From JAQVIJ01 sp041287365 (GTDB taxonomy: Bacteria; Desulfobacterota; Dissulfuribacteria; Dissulfuribacterales; DYLC01): DNA of 64,000 nucleotides. The position numbers were made by a program, and so were the translations under genes. The first letter of the stretch is position 1; each line of letters starts with the position of its first letter. Where the stretch lies: NCBI GenBank assembly GCA_041287365.1, contig JBEULL010000004.1, forward strand, positions 286,330-350,329, in the 5' to 3' direction. The notes under the pieces are model-generated. The model saw nothing but the letters and a program-made list of their open reading frames with translations, made no database searches and was not told the origin of the DNA. Positions 33,017 to 41,857 of the stretch are shown here, in pieces.

Positions 33017-33874
33017 TCAGTTGTTTTCCAGTCTATCGAAGCGCATTTGTGCGATTTGATCAGAGATGAGCCCCATCAGGAAGATCATTACAGATACACT
33101 GAAAAGCAGCATGGACATGGATGTAAAGCGATGAAATGCCAAGTAGGTATAAATGTAGTAGCCTAAGCCAAGCATAAAGAAAATGAGGCTCATGGGCATA
33201 AAGATGCGAAGCGGTGAGCAGATGGTGGCTATGCGCAGAATTATGATAATGAACCTGAATCCATCTTCGAGAATGTGTATCTTGCTCTTGTCGCCAGCCC
33301 TTTTTTTGACTTGAATGGGGACATATTTGATGGTGAGCCCGCTTCTAATGTAGGCTAATGTGCTGGTGGTGGGGTATGAAAATGTATTGGGAAACAGGTA
33401 GAGATATTTCAATACCTCTTTTCTGTGAAAGATGCGGAATCCGGAGGTCAGGTCTTTAATCTCGAACTTGGCCACATAACTCGCCAGCTTGTTGAAGCAC
33501 CAATTGGCCAGGCGCCTTGCCATAGATGCCTGCCCTTGTCCATCTCGAGCCCCCACCACCAGATCGTATGAAGGGGCATGTTTCAGCAACTCCTGAATAT
33601 CATTGGGGTCATGCTGGCCGTCTCCGTCCATTAAGATTACTATGTCTCCCGATGCCCTGCGAATGCCTGTCTTTACTGCGGCACCGTTTCCTATGTTGTA
33701 GGGGTGATTAACCACACAGGCGCCTGCATGTGCGGCCTCGGAGGCTGTGTTGTCTGTGCTGCCGTCATTTACGACGATAATCTCCATCTCAGGATACATG
33801 GAGCGCAGCCGGGAAACGGTTTGAAAGATGGTTTTCGCTTCATTATATGCTGGAATTACGATGGAAATCTTCAA
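33017..33874 (-). CDS. Family 2 glycosyltransferase (polyprenyl-phosphate type) with C-terminal membrane helices
   Basis: 285 residues. The GT-A fold is clear: ISIVIPAYNEAKTI, VVNDGSTDNTA, YNIGNGAAVKTGIR and the metal site MDGDGQHDP, as in dolichol/undecaprenyl-phosphate sugar transferases. Two transmembrane helices near 222-242 and 252-272 anchor it in the inner membrane. The start codon is TTG. It would make a lipid-linked sugar for envelope glycans. The tRNA-Phe gene lies 40 bases upstream. Confidence 0.87.
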   Translation of the reverse strand: MKISIVIPAYNEAKTIFQTVSRLRSMYPEMEIIVVNDGSTDNTASEAAHAGACVVNHPYNIGNGAAVKTGIRRASGDIVILMDGDGQHDPNDIQELLKHAPSYDLVVGARDGQGQASMARRLANWCFNKLASYVAKFEIKDLTSGFRIFHRKEVLKYLYLFPNTFSYPTTSTLAYIRSGLTIKYVPIQVKKRAGDKSKIHILEDGFRFIIIILRIATICSPLRIFMPMSLIFFMLGLGYYIYTYLAFHRFTSMSMLLFSVSVMIFLMGLISDQIAQMRFDRLENN

Positions 33875-33914
33875 AGCGTGAGTGTGTCGAGGCTGAAAAA
33901 CGGCAGAAATAATG

Positions 33915-33990
33915 TGGTGCCGAGGGACGGAATTGAACCGCCGACACGTGGATTTTCAGTCCACTGCTCTACCAACTGAGCTACCTCGGC
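33915..33990 (-). tRNA. tRNA-Phe (GAA)
   Basis: 76 nt with CCA encoded. The acceptor stem GCCGAGG/CCTCGGC is perfect, and the anticodon loop CTGAAAA gives anticodon GAA. D and T arms are regular (GGTTCAATTCC). Confidence 0.97.
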
Positions 33991-34002
33991 ATATTTTCAA
34001 AC

Positions 34003-34036
34003 TTTATAAAGGACATCAATTTATAAAGGACATCAA
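34003..34036. repeat. Tandem 17-bp duplication
   Basis: Two exact copies of TTTATAAAGGACATCAA in direct tandem, upstream of the tRNA-Phe gene on its strand. Probably a replication slip; no function is seen. Confidence 0.85.
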
Positions 34037-34082
34037 GATGATTGTCAAGCGCATGACAACAGGCGACTTGTTTAACCGGTTA

Positions 34083-34271
34083 TTAAGGCTTGATAATGCG
34101 TCCTGAGCGAATACAATTGGTGCAGACTCGCACATGGCGGCTTTGGCCGTTTATCAATGCCCGCACGCGTTGAAGGTTGGGCAGCCAGCGTCTTTTGGTG
34201 TGATTGTTTGCATGGCTCACATTGCAACCAGTAGAAGGGCCTTTTCCGCATATTTCACATCTTATGGACAT
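34083..34271 (-). CDS. rpmB: 50S ribosomal protein L28
   Basis: 62 residues. Two CxxC-type pairs (CEICGKGP and CTNCIRSG) give the zinc-binding form of L28, and VSHANNHTKRRWLPNLQ is the family core. AAGGAG precedes the start. It is monocistronic here, divergent from the PilZ gene. Confidence 0.97.
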   Translation of the reverse strand: MSIRCEICGKGPSTGCNVSHANNHTKRRWLPNLQRVRALINGQSRHVRVCTNCIRSGRIIKP

Positions 34272-34438
34272 GGTATTAACACTCCTTATTTTTTATGAAA
34301 AATCATCTTGATTTCGTATAAAAATTTAGTATTCATTTGACAATAAAAAGTATGTAATCAAGAGAGCTATTTTATAGCCCAATCAAAAGACGTTTGCAAG
34401 TGTTTTTCGCACATGCTTTCTGAAAATGGAGGGATGAA

Positions 34439-34843
34439 ATGTCTTCTAATCAAAAGAATGGTGAACGGCCGCAGCGGTATGAAAGTATCATGAAGATCGA
34501 ATATAAATATAAGGGACGTACTTATATCGATCTGGTGGACAACATATCTCTCGATGGTCTTTTCATAGCCACACCAGCTCCGTTACCTGTAAAGGCGCAT
34601 ATAGAGCTGTTTTTATACCCTATTGGTAAAAATATTCCCATAGCGCTTACTGGCGAGGTGCGATGGATTCGGACCAGACCGGAAAAAAACAAAAAAAGGG
34701 GTATGGGCATAGCCTTTCTGAATGACAATCAGAAGACATTGGTGGCAAAGATGCTTGCTCAAACAGCGGCGGAAACCGACTCCCGATTGTTGCACAATCT
34801 TGTCGATCATGAGGCGGGGGCTTCATCGTCTCTGATCGCCTGA
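34439..34843 (+). CDS. PilZ-domain protein
   Basis: 134 residues. DNISLDGLFIATP carries the N-x-S-x-x-G motif, LTGEVRWIR and GMGIAFL the later barrel strands; the N-terminal arginine motif is weak (RPQRYES). GGAGG precedes the ATG. It is the second PilZ gene in the window and not related in sequence to the first beyond the domain. c-di-GMP binding is possible but the weak first motif leaves doubt. Confidence 0.8.
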   Translation: MSSNQKNGERPQRYESIMKIEYKYKGRTYIDLVDNISLDGLFIATPAPLPVKAHIELFLYPIGKNIPIALTGEVRWIRTRPEKNKKRGMGIAFLNDNQKTLVAKMLAQTAAETDSRLLHNLVDHEAGASSSLIA

Positions 34844-34853
34844 TTCATATTCC

Positions 34854-34880
34854 GAGGCGTCGTAAAGACTCGCCGACTAC
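34854..34880 (+). repeat. Dispersed repeat, family A short copy
   Basis: GAGGCGTCGTAAAGACTCGC, then CGACTAC, a decayed head of family A, starting 10 bases after the stop codon of the PilZ gene and in its orientation. The rest of the 240-base gap before rmuC is AT-rich and holds a palindrome, GGTTAATT-N6-AATTAACC (34912-34933). Confidence 0.45.
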
Positions 34881-35082
34881 ACTTATAGATGTTTAATTTT
34901 GAATTTTTAATGGTTAATTATGGTAAATTAACCTCGATTAAACATTCAGCATTTAACATGCAAAATTAATTTATGCTTCTTACAGTTGGCACTTTTGGCC
35001 CTATCCATGCACCGATAATGATTTTTTGTGAGATCAATCATGTCTTGGTCCTGTACGATTTGCAATAACGTAGGGGTATGCT

Positions 35083-36792
35083 GTGACTGATCTTCTGATT
35101 GTCGCCGTTGTGGTGATGCTTGTCGTGGTGACGGCGCTTCTGATCCTGCTGTTCAGGCGAATAATCCAGGGGAATGCCGTCGTTGTTTCCCGCATGGAGT
35201 TGTTTGAAAATGTGCAGGAGAGAATGGAGCGTGCTGTTCGTGAAGAGGTGGCTCGAAATCGGGACGAGCTGAGCAGAGCGGCCAGGGAGCAGCGGCAGGA
35301 ACTCGCCGAAACCTTCAAAATATTCAGTGATGCGGTGATGCAGCGGATTTTGGATGCAGCAGCTATGCAGAAGGTGCAACTCGATAGCTTTGCCGATCAG
35401 ATGAGTTCTTTTTCAAAGGCCAGCAGCGAAGGACTTGACGGTGTCCGTCTTGAATTTTCCTCTCAGGCCAGGCAGTTGAGAGAAGAGGTCGTGACAACCC
35501 TGAACGTTATTTCTGAAACCGTGACACGCACTCTGTCTGAACTCGGTGCTGCTCAGCAGACACAGCTCGATGTATTCGCCGGTCACCTCGACGCCTTCGC
35601 TCGAACCAGCGGAGAAAAACTCGACGGTATTCGTGCCGAATCCGCCACTCAAGCCAAACATCTAAGAGAAGAAGTCATCGTAGGCTTGAAGGGTATCTCG
35701 GAATCCAATCTCAGAACAATGGGGGAGTTGGCCCTGACTCAGAAGAGCCAGTTGGAGGCCATGTCAAATGTCATCGCCGACCTTTCAAGCTCAAATGAGA
35801 AAAAACTGGAAGCTGTAAGAGTGACAGTGGAGAACAAGCTTCAAAATCTGCAAGCCGATAACGCAAAACAACTCGAACAGATGCGTCAGATAGTGGATGA
35901 AAAACTTCAGGGGACCTTGGAAAAACGTCTGGGCGAGTCCTTCCGGCAGGTAAGTGAACGCCTGGAACTGGTGCACAAGGGGCTTGGAGAGATGCAGACC
36001 CTTGCCGTAGGTGTAGGTGATCTGAAAAAGGTGCTGACCAACGTCAAGACTCGCGGGATCTGGGGTGAGGTGCAGCTCGGAGCATTACTGGAGCAGGTAT
36101 TGAATCCGGAACAGTTCGCCGTCAATGTGGCCACCAAAGATGCAGGTGAGCGTGTGGAGTTTGCGATCAAACTGCCGGGTCAGGGTACGGACAGGAATGA
36201 AATCGTCTGGCTGCCCATAGATGCCAAATTCCCTGTTGAGGATTATCAGCGGTTGATCGAGGCGCAGGAGGCCTCCGACGCCGTTGCCGTGGAAAAAGCC
36301 GGCGGACAACTCGAGGCCCGTGTCAAGGCATGTGCCGCGGATATCAGTAAAAAATATCTGAATCCTCCCAACACCACTGATTTCGGCATTTTATTCCTGC
36401 CCATCGAGGGGCTTTTTGCCGAGGTTATCCGCCGCACGGGTTTGGTGGAGACCATTCAGCGTGAATATCGCGTGGTGATAGCAGGGCCTACCACACTTTG
36501 GTCTATTTTGAATAGTCTCCAAATGGGCTTTCGCACTTTGGCCATTCAGAAACGTTCTGGTGAGGTCTGGAACCTGCTGGCTGCGGTCAAAACCGAATTT
36601 AGTAAGTATGGAGAGATATTGGATGCAGTTCAGAAGAAGCTGCATCAGGCATCGGATACCATAGACAAGGCCAAAATCCGTTCGAGGGCGGTGAGCAGGA
36701 AGCTCAAGGATGTTCAGGAACTACCTGTGCAGGAGGTGGAGGCCTTGTTGACACCCATGGATATGCCCATGGATATGGTGGAAGACGAGTAG
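35083..36792 (+). CDS. RmuC-family DNA recombination protein
   Basis: 569 residues from GTG. A membrane helix at about 4-24, then a coiled coil of about 250 residues, then the RmuC nuclease-like domain (IWGEVQLGALLEQVLNPEQF, PIDAKFPVEDYQRLIEA, FGILFLPIEGLFAEVIRRTG). Within the coiled coil the unit LREEVVTTLNVISET...DAFARTSGEKLDGIRAE repeats about three times with about 57-residue spacing. RmuC limits inversions at short repeats. The length is at the long end because of the coiled coil. Confidence 0.9.
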   Translation: MTDLLIVAVVVMLVVVTALLILLFRRIIQGNAVVVSRMELFENVQERMERAVREEVARNRDELSRAAREQRQELAETFKIFSDAVMQRILDAAAMQKVQLDSFADQMSSFSKASSEGLDGVRLEFSSQARQLREEVVTTLNVISETVTRTLSELGAAQQTQLDVFAGHLDAFARTSGEKLDGIRAESATQAKHLREEVIVGLKGISESNLRTMGELALTQKSQLEAMSNVIADLSSSNEKKLEAVRVTVENKLQNLQADNAKQLEQMRQIVDEKLQGTLEKRLGESFRQVSERLELVHKGLGEMQTLAVGVGDLKKVLTNVKTRGIWGEVQLGALLEQVLNPEQFAVNVATKDAGERVEFAIKLPGQGTDRNEIVWLPIDAKFPVEDYQRLIEAQEASDAVAVEKAGGQLEARVKACAADISKKYLNPPNTTDFGILFLPIEGLFAEVIRRTGLVETIQREYRVVIAGPTTLWSILNSLQMGFRTLAIQKRSGEVWNLLAAVKTEFSKYGEILDAVQKKLHQASDTIDKAKIRSRAVSRKLKDVQELPVQEVEALLTPMDMPMDMVEDE

Positions 36793-36830
36793 CCTAACGA
36801 CGAGTAACGGGATTGAGACCTGGTTTCGTT

Positions 36831-37499
36831 TTAATAGGTGATAACCCCTCGTTCCTGTAACAGGGTCATCACTGCACTCACAGATTGTTCCAGTGAGAGT
36901 TCGGCTGTGTCGATGGTCAGATCAGGCGCCAGCGGTTCTTCGTATGGAGAGGATATGCCTGTAAATTCAGGCACCTCGCCAGCACGGGCGCGTTTGTAGA
37001 GTTGTTTGACATCACGTGCCTCACAGACATCCAATGGGCATCTGCAGTAGATTTCCAGAAAATCGCCAGGCATCAGGATGCCCCTGACCCTTTTGCGATC
37101 GGCCCGAAACGGCGATATGAAGGCGGTCAGCACGATTAGCCCAGCATCCACGAAAAGTTTTGCCATTTCGCCGATGCGGCGTATATTCTCACGCCGGTCT
37201 TCTATGGAAAAGCCCAGGTCCCCGCAGAGTCCGTGACGTACGTTGTCGCCGTCCAATACATAGGTGCGACATCCCATTTGGTGTAGTTGCTCTTCCACGG
37301 CATGGGCGATGGTGGATTTGCCGGAACCCGAGAGCCCGGTAAACCACAATACCACGCTGTTATGCCCATTCTGACGTTGGCGGTGTTCGCGTTTTATGGT
37401 GGCGTGATGCCAGATAATATTGGTGCTTTGATGCGGTTTCTGTGATGTTTCTGTGGATTTCATCGTCCGTAGGGGTGAACCTGAGTGTTCACTCGTCAT
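36831..37499 (-). CDS. cysC: Adenylylsulfate kinase (APS kinase)
   Basis: 222 residues. NIIWHHATIKREHRQRQNGH precedes the P-loop GLSGSGKST; LDGDNVRHGLCGDLGFS and FISPFRADRKRVR are the APS-binding blocks. It phosphorylates APS to PAPS. Sulfate reducers do not need PAPS for respiration, so this gene points to sulfation of an acceptor; a sulfotransferase gene lies 660 bases upstream on the same strand. The N-terminal 25 residues are unusual, and an ATG at 37463 is an alternative start. Confidence 0.93.
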   Translation of the reverse strand: MTSEHSGSPLRTMKSTETSQKPHQSTNIIWHHATIKREHRQRQNGHNSVVLWFTGLSGSGKSTIAHAVEEQLHQMGCRTYVLDGDNVRHGLCGDLGFSIEDRRENIRRIGEMAKLFVDAGLIVLTAFISPFRADRKRVRGILMPGDFLEIYCRCPLDVCEARDVKQLYKRARAGEVPEFTGISSPYEEPLAPDLTIDTAELSLEQSVSAVMTLLQERGVITY

Positions 37500-37683
37500 T
37501 TAGTGGTAATCGATCGCATCGGACAGGCCGAGGCGGTTTTTGCAACGAAATTAACATAATTTATTTCAACGAGATATTCAATTCCAAAATCCACCCGCAG
37601 GTGCCGGGCCAGTTTCTACGGATTTCCTTGGCCACAGGTTGTATTTCGGGCATGTCATTACCGAGGTTATATTTATATTTTAC

Positions 37684-37711
37684 TTGACAATGGTATTTAT
37701 AGGGTTAAATT
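37684..37711 (+). promoter_or_regulatory. Candidate promoter of the lipoprotein gene
   Basis: TTGACA, 16 bases, TAAATT; the predicted start lies about 50 bases before the ATG at 37767. The rest of the 267-base gap shows no gene. Confidence 0.5.
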
Positions 37712-37766
37712 TTGATTAAAATTTGTTTTACATAGTCGGTGGTATACAGCATTCAGGAGAAAGATT

Positions 37767-38141
37767 ATGCGCAATGTGTCTGTGACTGGATTTTTATGTA
37801 TGATATTGTTAGCGGTGCTTGTGAATGCCTGCGCAAGCCCTTCTGTGATCGTGAGACAGGGTGACTATGATAGGGGGACATACGAGGGCTACGCCATTCT
37901 TGGAAAGCACGATGAAAAGAGTGTTGCATTGAAGAATCTGTGTGGAGGCGATATTCAGCGTATTTTGTCAATGAGTACCATGGCGCCTGCGGATCAGCAG
38001 ACTTTTCAAAGGCTCGCGTGTGGCCCGAATGCCGACCAACGGGCGTTCCATGACTTTTATAAGGGTCTTCCTGATGACCTGAGAATAGAAATCCTGCAAC
38101 TTTTCAGGGCAAACGATTATTATATTCAGGGTTATGGCTGA
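37767..38141 (+). CDS. Small lipoprotein of unknown function
   Basis: 124 residues. A hydrophobic N-terminus ends in the lipobox VLVNACAS, so the mature lipoprotein starts at that cysteine. The rest is soluble, with LCGGDIQRILSMSTM and LACGPNADQRAF suggesting a disulfide pair. Not recognised. GGAG lies seven bases before the ATG. It is isolated between oppositely oriented genes. Confidence 0.75.
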   Translation: MRNVSVTGFLCMILLAVLVNACASPSVIVRQGDYDRGTYEGYAILGKHDEKSVALKNLCGGDIQRILSMSTMAPADQQTFQRLACGPNADQRAFHDFYKGLPDDLRIEILQLFRANDYYIQGYG

Positions 38142-38161
38142 TAAAAGACCCTATTATGCCA

Positions 38162-38827
38162 TCAGGCTGATGGCTTGTCGAATCGATAGCCGAACATCTC
38201 TATGTCTCGTTTGAACCGCTGGGCCACAAGCTCAGCGGTCTCTGCCGTGTAATAGCTGCGGTAGTCCTTTCTGTCCTGGGCCTTGCGCTTATGGGGCAGC
38301 GGCAGAGTAGGAATGCCGATGTGTTTGCATACCTCTTTGAAGTCCTGTGCAAGCCTTTCATACCTGCCTATGAAGTCCACTATGATATTGCCATGCATGT
38401 CGATGACATAATCGGATTGAAGTTCAATGGATGTATCTATGTGGAATTGGTATGGCCGTTTTGGATCGAATTTCCAGCGGAGCACCTCTTCGAAGTCCTT
38501 GCAGTGTGCGATGAGGTGAGGACGTTCCCGTCTCAAATGGTGATATGAACTCACCTGCAGGTCCCACGGATTTCGCACAAAGGCGAATTTGAAAAGGGAG
38601 TTGTAAAATTCTCTGGGAAGCATCTCGTAGGCGGCTATTGCCTTGGCGTGACGGGGAAACTTGCAGACCAATTTATGGCCAAAGAGAGAGCTGATGCGGT
38701 TCAATATGGCCATGGGAAGGGCGTGCGTATCCTTCCAGCGCAGGGTATTCAAGGCAGAACGGATGCTGGTGCCGCCGGTCTTGGCTATATGTACAAAGAG
38801 GAATTTATAGCGGTATGAGATGAACAT
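38162..38827 (-). CDS. Sulfotransferase-family protein
   Basis: 221 residues. The PAPS-binding 5'-phosphosulfate loop is HIAKTGGTSIRSALN, and the 3'-phosphate loop is FVRNPWDLQVSSYHH, as in the Golgi-type/carbohydrate sulfotransferase family 2. FIGRYERLAQDF is the later conserved block. It should transfer sulfate from PAPS to a glycan or lipid. The glycosyltransferase gene ends 22 bases upstream on the same strand; APS kinase lies downstream. No membrane segment is seen. Confidence 0.85.
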   Translation of the reverse strand: MFISYRYKFLFVHIAKTGGTSIRSALNTLRWKDTHALPMAILNRISSLFGHKLVCKFPRHAKAIAAYEMLPREFYNSLFKFAFVRNPWDLQVSSYHHLRRERPHLIAHCKDFEEVLRWKFDPKRPYQFHIDTSIELQSDYVIDMHGNIIVDFIGRYERLAQDFKEVCKHIGIPTLPLPHKRKAQDRKDYRSYYTAETAELVAQRFKRDIEMFGYRFDKPSA

Positions 38828-38849
38828 GGCTGTATTTTAGTTAAAATTC

Positions 38850-39962
38850 TCATGAAAATAAGGCATTCAAGTATTGTCTGGCGCTGTTTTGCATTTCATA
38901 TGGTCTGACCGCCTCTTTCAGCCGCTGGGCGTCTGGTGGGTTTCTCAGGGTGTCGAGCATGGCCATTGTCATGGCTTCATGGTCTTCGACCGGTACCAGA
39001 TGCCGCCTTAACTCGCCTGCCAGAAGCTCGGAAGGCCCGCTGGGGCAGTCTGTGGCCACGCACGGAATGCCCAGCGCCATGGCCTCCGTGAGCACATTGG
39101 GTGAGCCCTCCCATCGGGAAGAGAGCACAAACAGGCTGGCCTTGCTCATAAATGCATAAGGATTGCCGCTCCAGCCCGCAAAGGAGACTCGTTCGTGCAC
39201 ATTCAAATCTTGAGCCAATTTTTGTAAAGCGGCCTCATCTCTTCCTCTACCTAATATTACCAAGCGAGAGGGTATGTGAGCCTGAAGGAGCGCAAAACCG
39301 CGAATCAGGGTTTGAAAGTCCTTTTGTCTTGTCAGCCTGCCGATTCCCAGTATCACCGGCAGGTCAGGACTGTCCAGCCAGCTATGCCCTGTCTTTTCCT
39401 GAGCCAGTTCATACATGCGCTGGTGAATGACGGGATTAGGTACCGCTGTCACTTTTTTCTCGTTGAGGCCTGTGATGCGGCAAATGTCACGCGCGACCCC
39501 TTGAGATACGGCTATGATGCGGTCTGTACGAGAATAAAATATACGCATGGGTAGATACCATGCCCATCTTTGAAACAGGGATTTGCCTTTGATAGCCGCA
39601 GAGACCGTGGTGCCTATGCGAATGGCGAGCCTGGTGTGAGTGCCTGAGATGAGCCTTGCCATGACAGCCGCCTGGCCTGCTCTATCCTTGGCTGCAATCA
39701 GTCCGTCAGGCTTGTTTTTTTTCAGATAACTCGCCAGAGGCATGACCGCCTGCAGGGCGTGTCTTACGCCGAGAGGAATGACTTTAATGCTGGCAGAAAG
39801 GTTTTGAAGATGCGGGCTGTCCTGCCGAATGCAGAGCAGTTCCACTTTACAGCCCAAGGACAGGAGGCCTTCAGCTAGATTCAGAATCATGCGTTCCACA
39901 CCTCCTTCTCCTGAGAAGGATGCAAGAATGGCGATACGCCGTGTTTGTTTTATCATGGTCAT
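38850..39962 (-). CDS. Family 4 glycosyltransferase
   Basis: 370 residues, GT-B fold. The N-terminal Rossmann half shows FSGEGGVERMILNLAEGL; the C-terminal sugar-nucleotide half shows GIGRLTRQKDFQTLIRGF, FAGWSGNPYAFMSKASLFVL and SSRWEGSPNVLTEAMALGIP with the E-x7-E pattern. Acts at the cytoplasmic face in surface-glycan assembly. Divergent from the asnB-like gene by 87 bases; in line with the sulfotransferase gene. Donor and acceptor are unknown. Confidence 0.92.
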   Translation of the reverse strand: MTMIKQTRRIAILASFSGEGGVERMILNLAEGLLSLGCKVELLCIRQDSPHLQNLSASIKVIPLGVRHALQAVMPLASYLKKNKPDGLIAAKDRAGQAAVMARLISGTHTRLAIRIGTTVSAAIKGKSLFQRWAWYLPMRIFYSRTDRIIAVSQGVARDICRITGLNEKKVTAVPNPVIHQRMYELAQEKTGHSWLDSPDLPVILGIGRLTRQKDFQTLIRGFALLQAHIPSRLVILGRGRDEAALQKLAQDLNVHERVSFAGWSGNPYAFMSKASLFVLSSRWEGSPNVLTEAMALGIPCVATDCPSGPSELLAGELRRHLVPVEDHEAMTMAMLDTLRNPPDAQRLKEAVRPYEMQNSARQYLNALFS

Positions 39963-40049
39963 GAAATTTAATAGGTTTTCAATTGAAAAGAAAGAACGGT
40001 TTTTTTATGATGCACTGGTTTTCAATTTATTTGCACCAGGAGTGCCATT

Positions 40050-41855
40050 ATGTGCGGCATAGCCGGCATTGTAAAACAAGATGGACAGCCATCGCCGGAG
40101 GACTTGAATCGATTGAGGGACTTGCTCGGTCATCGGGGCCCAAACGGCTTTGGTGTGGAGTGTTTCGAGAATGTGGGACTGGTGCACACACGGCTTTCCA
40201 TCATCGATCTTGAAGGCGGAAGGCAGCCACTTCACGATGCCCGAAACAGTTGTTTTCTTGTGGCCAACGGTGAGATATATAATTATGTAGAACTCATGGC
40301 CGAACTCAAGAAAAAAGGCGCTCAATTTCTGACCCGTTCAGACTGTGAGACCATTATACATACGTATTTACAGTATGGTCTTCAGTGTTTTGAGCACCTT
40401 CACGGCATGTTCGCCTTTGCCCTGTTGGACAGAGAGAAAAGACAGCTCATTTTGGCCAGGGATCGTCTGGGTATCAAGCCGTTGTTTTATGCCGTATTGC
40501 TCGACGGTATTCTCTTCGCCTCGGAATTGAAGGCGCTCGTACCATTTTTGCCATCGGTTCAAGTAAATCCTCATGCAATTTCAGAATATCTGAACAACCA
40601 GTTCAACACAGGCCGCAAGACCATCGTCAATGGCATCGAGCGGGTGCTACCCGGAGAATACCTGGTGATCGACACTCGGGATATCTCGGTTACGCGAGGT
40701 ATCTATTGGAGTCCGCTTTCCGTAATCCCTCGGCAGGTGACTGAGACGCAGGCCCTGGAGGAGTTTGACGGCCTCTTTGGCCGTGTCATGGTGGAGCATA
40801 TGCGTTCGGACGTACCTTACGGTCTGTTCCTGTCCGGTGGCGTGGATTCCGCAGTGATCTGTTCAAAGCTTCACGAGCTTCAGCAGAATCGCATTCAATC
40901 CTTTTCCATCGGATTTAGGGAACATGCCAGCAAAGATGAATTGCCGGGTGCGGAGGCTATGGCCGGACTCTTCGGCACGCAGCATCAATCCATTGTGCTT
41001 ACAGGTGAAATGCTCATAAGGCGTATTCCCCATACGGTTTGGGTGGCAGATGAGCTCATGCGGGACTATGCCATACTGCCCACTTCCGTGCTGGCCGAGA
41101 CCGCAGCCAGGGAGCTTAGAGTGGTCTTTACGGGTGAAGGAGGGGACGAGGTCTTTGCGGGATACCACCGTTATAGTCCGCCTTTGCTGGTGCGTTGGCT
41201 GAAGATGCTGCGACATGGAGGTTCGGGCGGATTCCGCACTCGAAGTCAGTGGACAAATTCCGAGATATTGAATGCTGAGCTTCAAGGCCTGCAAAAGGAG
41301 GCAAGAAAGCCCTTTGTGCAGGCATGGAGTCAAACGTCTGGAAAGTGGAGCTGGATGCAGCGCGCCCAGTATGTAGATATGACCACCGCCCTTCCCGACA
41401 ATCTGCTGGTCAAGGTGGATCGAACCCTCATGGCCTTTGGGCTCGAAGGCCGAGTGCCGTTTTTGGACCATCGTATTGTGGAATTCGGACTCTCTTTGCC
41501 GAATAATTTGAAATTGAGATCAGGTCATGCCAAATGGCTGCTCAAGCACTATGGCGAGAGAAAGATTCCTCACGACCATCTGTTTCGCAAAAAACGCGGG
41601 TTTCATGTGCCCATAGAGGCTGTTCTGGCCCCAAGACTTGTGCGGGACTTAAAGGAACGCTTGCCGTTTAACGAGGGCATAAGGGCATGGTTCGACCGAA
41701 AGGCATTGAAGGCATTTCTTGCCGGTGTAGATGTCAGAAGGGACTCCCGCACCATCTGGTCTCTGATGCAGATTGCCATATGGCACAGGCTTTTCGTGGA
41801 ATATCGAGGCGTTAGAGTGCCGTCTGTGTGCGAAGAACCGTTGGATTGGATTTGA
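40050..41855 (+). CDS. asnB: Asparagine synthase (glutamine-hydrolysing)-like protein
   Basis: 601 residues. The glutaminase domain starts with the catalytic Cys2 (MCGIAGIV), and the synthetase domain has the ATP pyrophosphatase loop FLSGGVDSAVI and FTGEGGDEVFAGYHRY. AGGAG precedes the start. It lies between two glycosyltransferases, where such proteins may amidate a sugar acid in a glycan rather than aspartate; sequence alone does not decide. Its stop is 2 bases before the next gene. Confidence 0.88.
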   Translation: MCGIAGIVKQDGQPSPEDLNRLRDLLGHRGPNGFGVECFENVGLVHTRLSIIDLEGGRQPLHDARNSCFLVANGEIYNYVELMAELKKKGAQFLTRSDCETIIHTYLQYGLQCFEHLHGMFAFALLDREKRQLILARDRLGIKPLFYAVLLDGILFASELKALVPFLPSVQVNPHAISEYLNNQFNTGRKTIVNGIERVLPGEYLVIDTRDISVTRGIYWSPLSVIPRQVTETQALEEFDGLFGRVMVEHMRSDVPYGLFLSGGVDSAVICSKLHELQQNRIQSFSIGFREHASKDELPGAEAMAGLFGTQHQSIVLTGEMLIRRIPHTVWVADELMRDYAILPTSVLAETAARELRVVFTGEGGDEVFAGYHRYSPPLLVRWLKMLRHGGSGGFRTRSQWTNSEILNAELQGLQKEARKPFVQAWSQTSGKWSWMQRAQYVDMTTALPDNLLVKVDRTLMAFGLEGRVPFLDHRIVEFGLSLPNNLKLRSGHAKWLLKHYGERKIPHDHLFRKKRGFHVPIEAVLAPRLVRDLKERLPFNEGIRAWFDRKALKAFLAGVDVRRDSRTIWSLMQIAIWHRLFVEYRGVRVPSVCEEPLDWI

Positions 41856-41857
41856 GA

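Noticed and set aside
34912..34933. AT-rich palindrome as a replication or partition site
   Set aside because: One short copy in an AT-rich gap, with no dnaA box cluster or parS match; not enough for a call.
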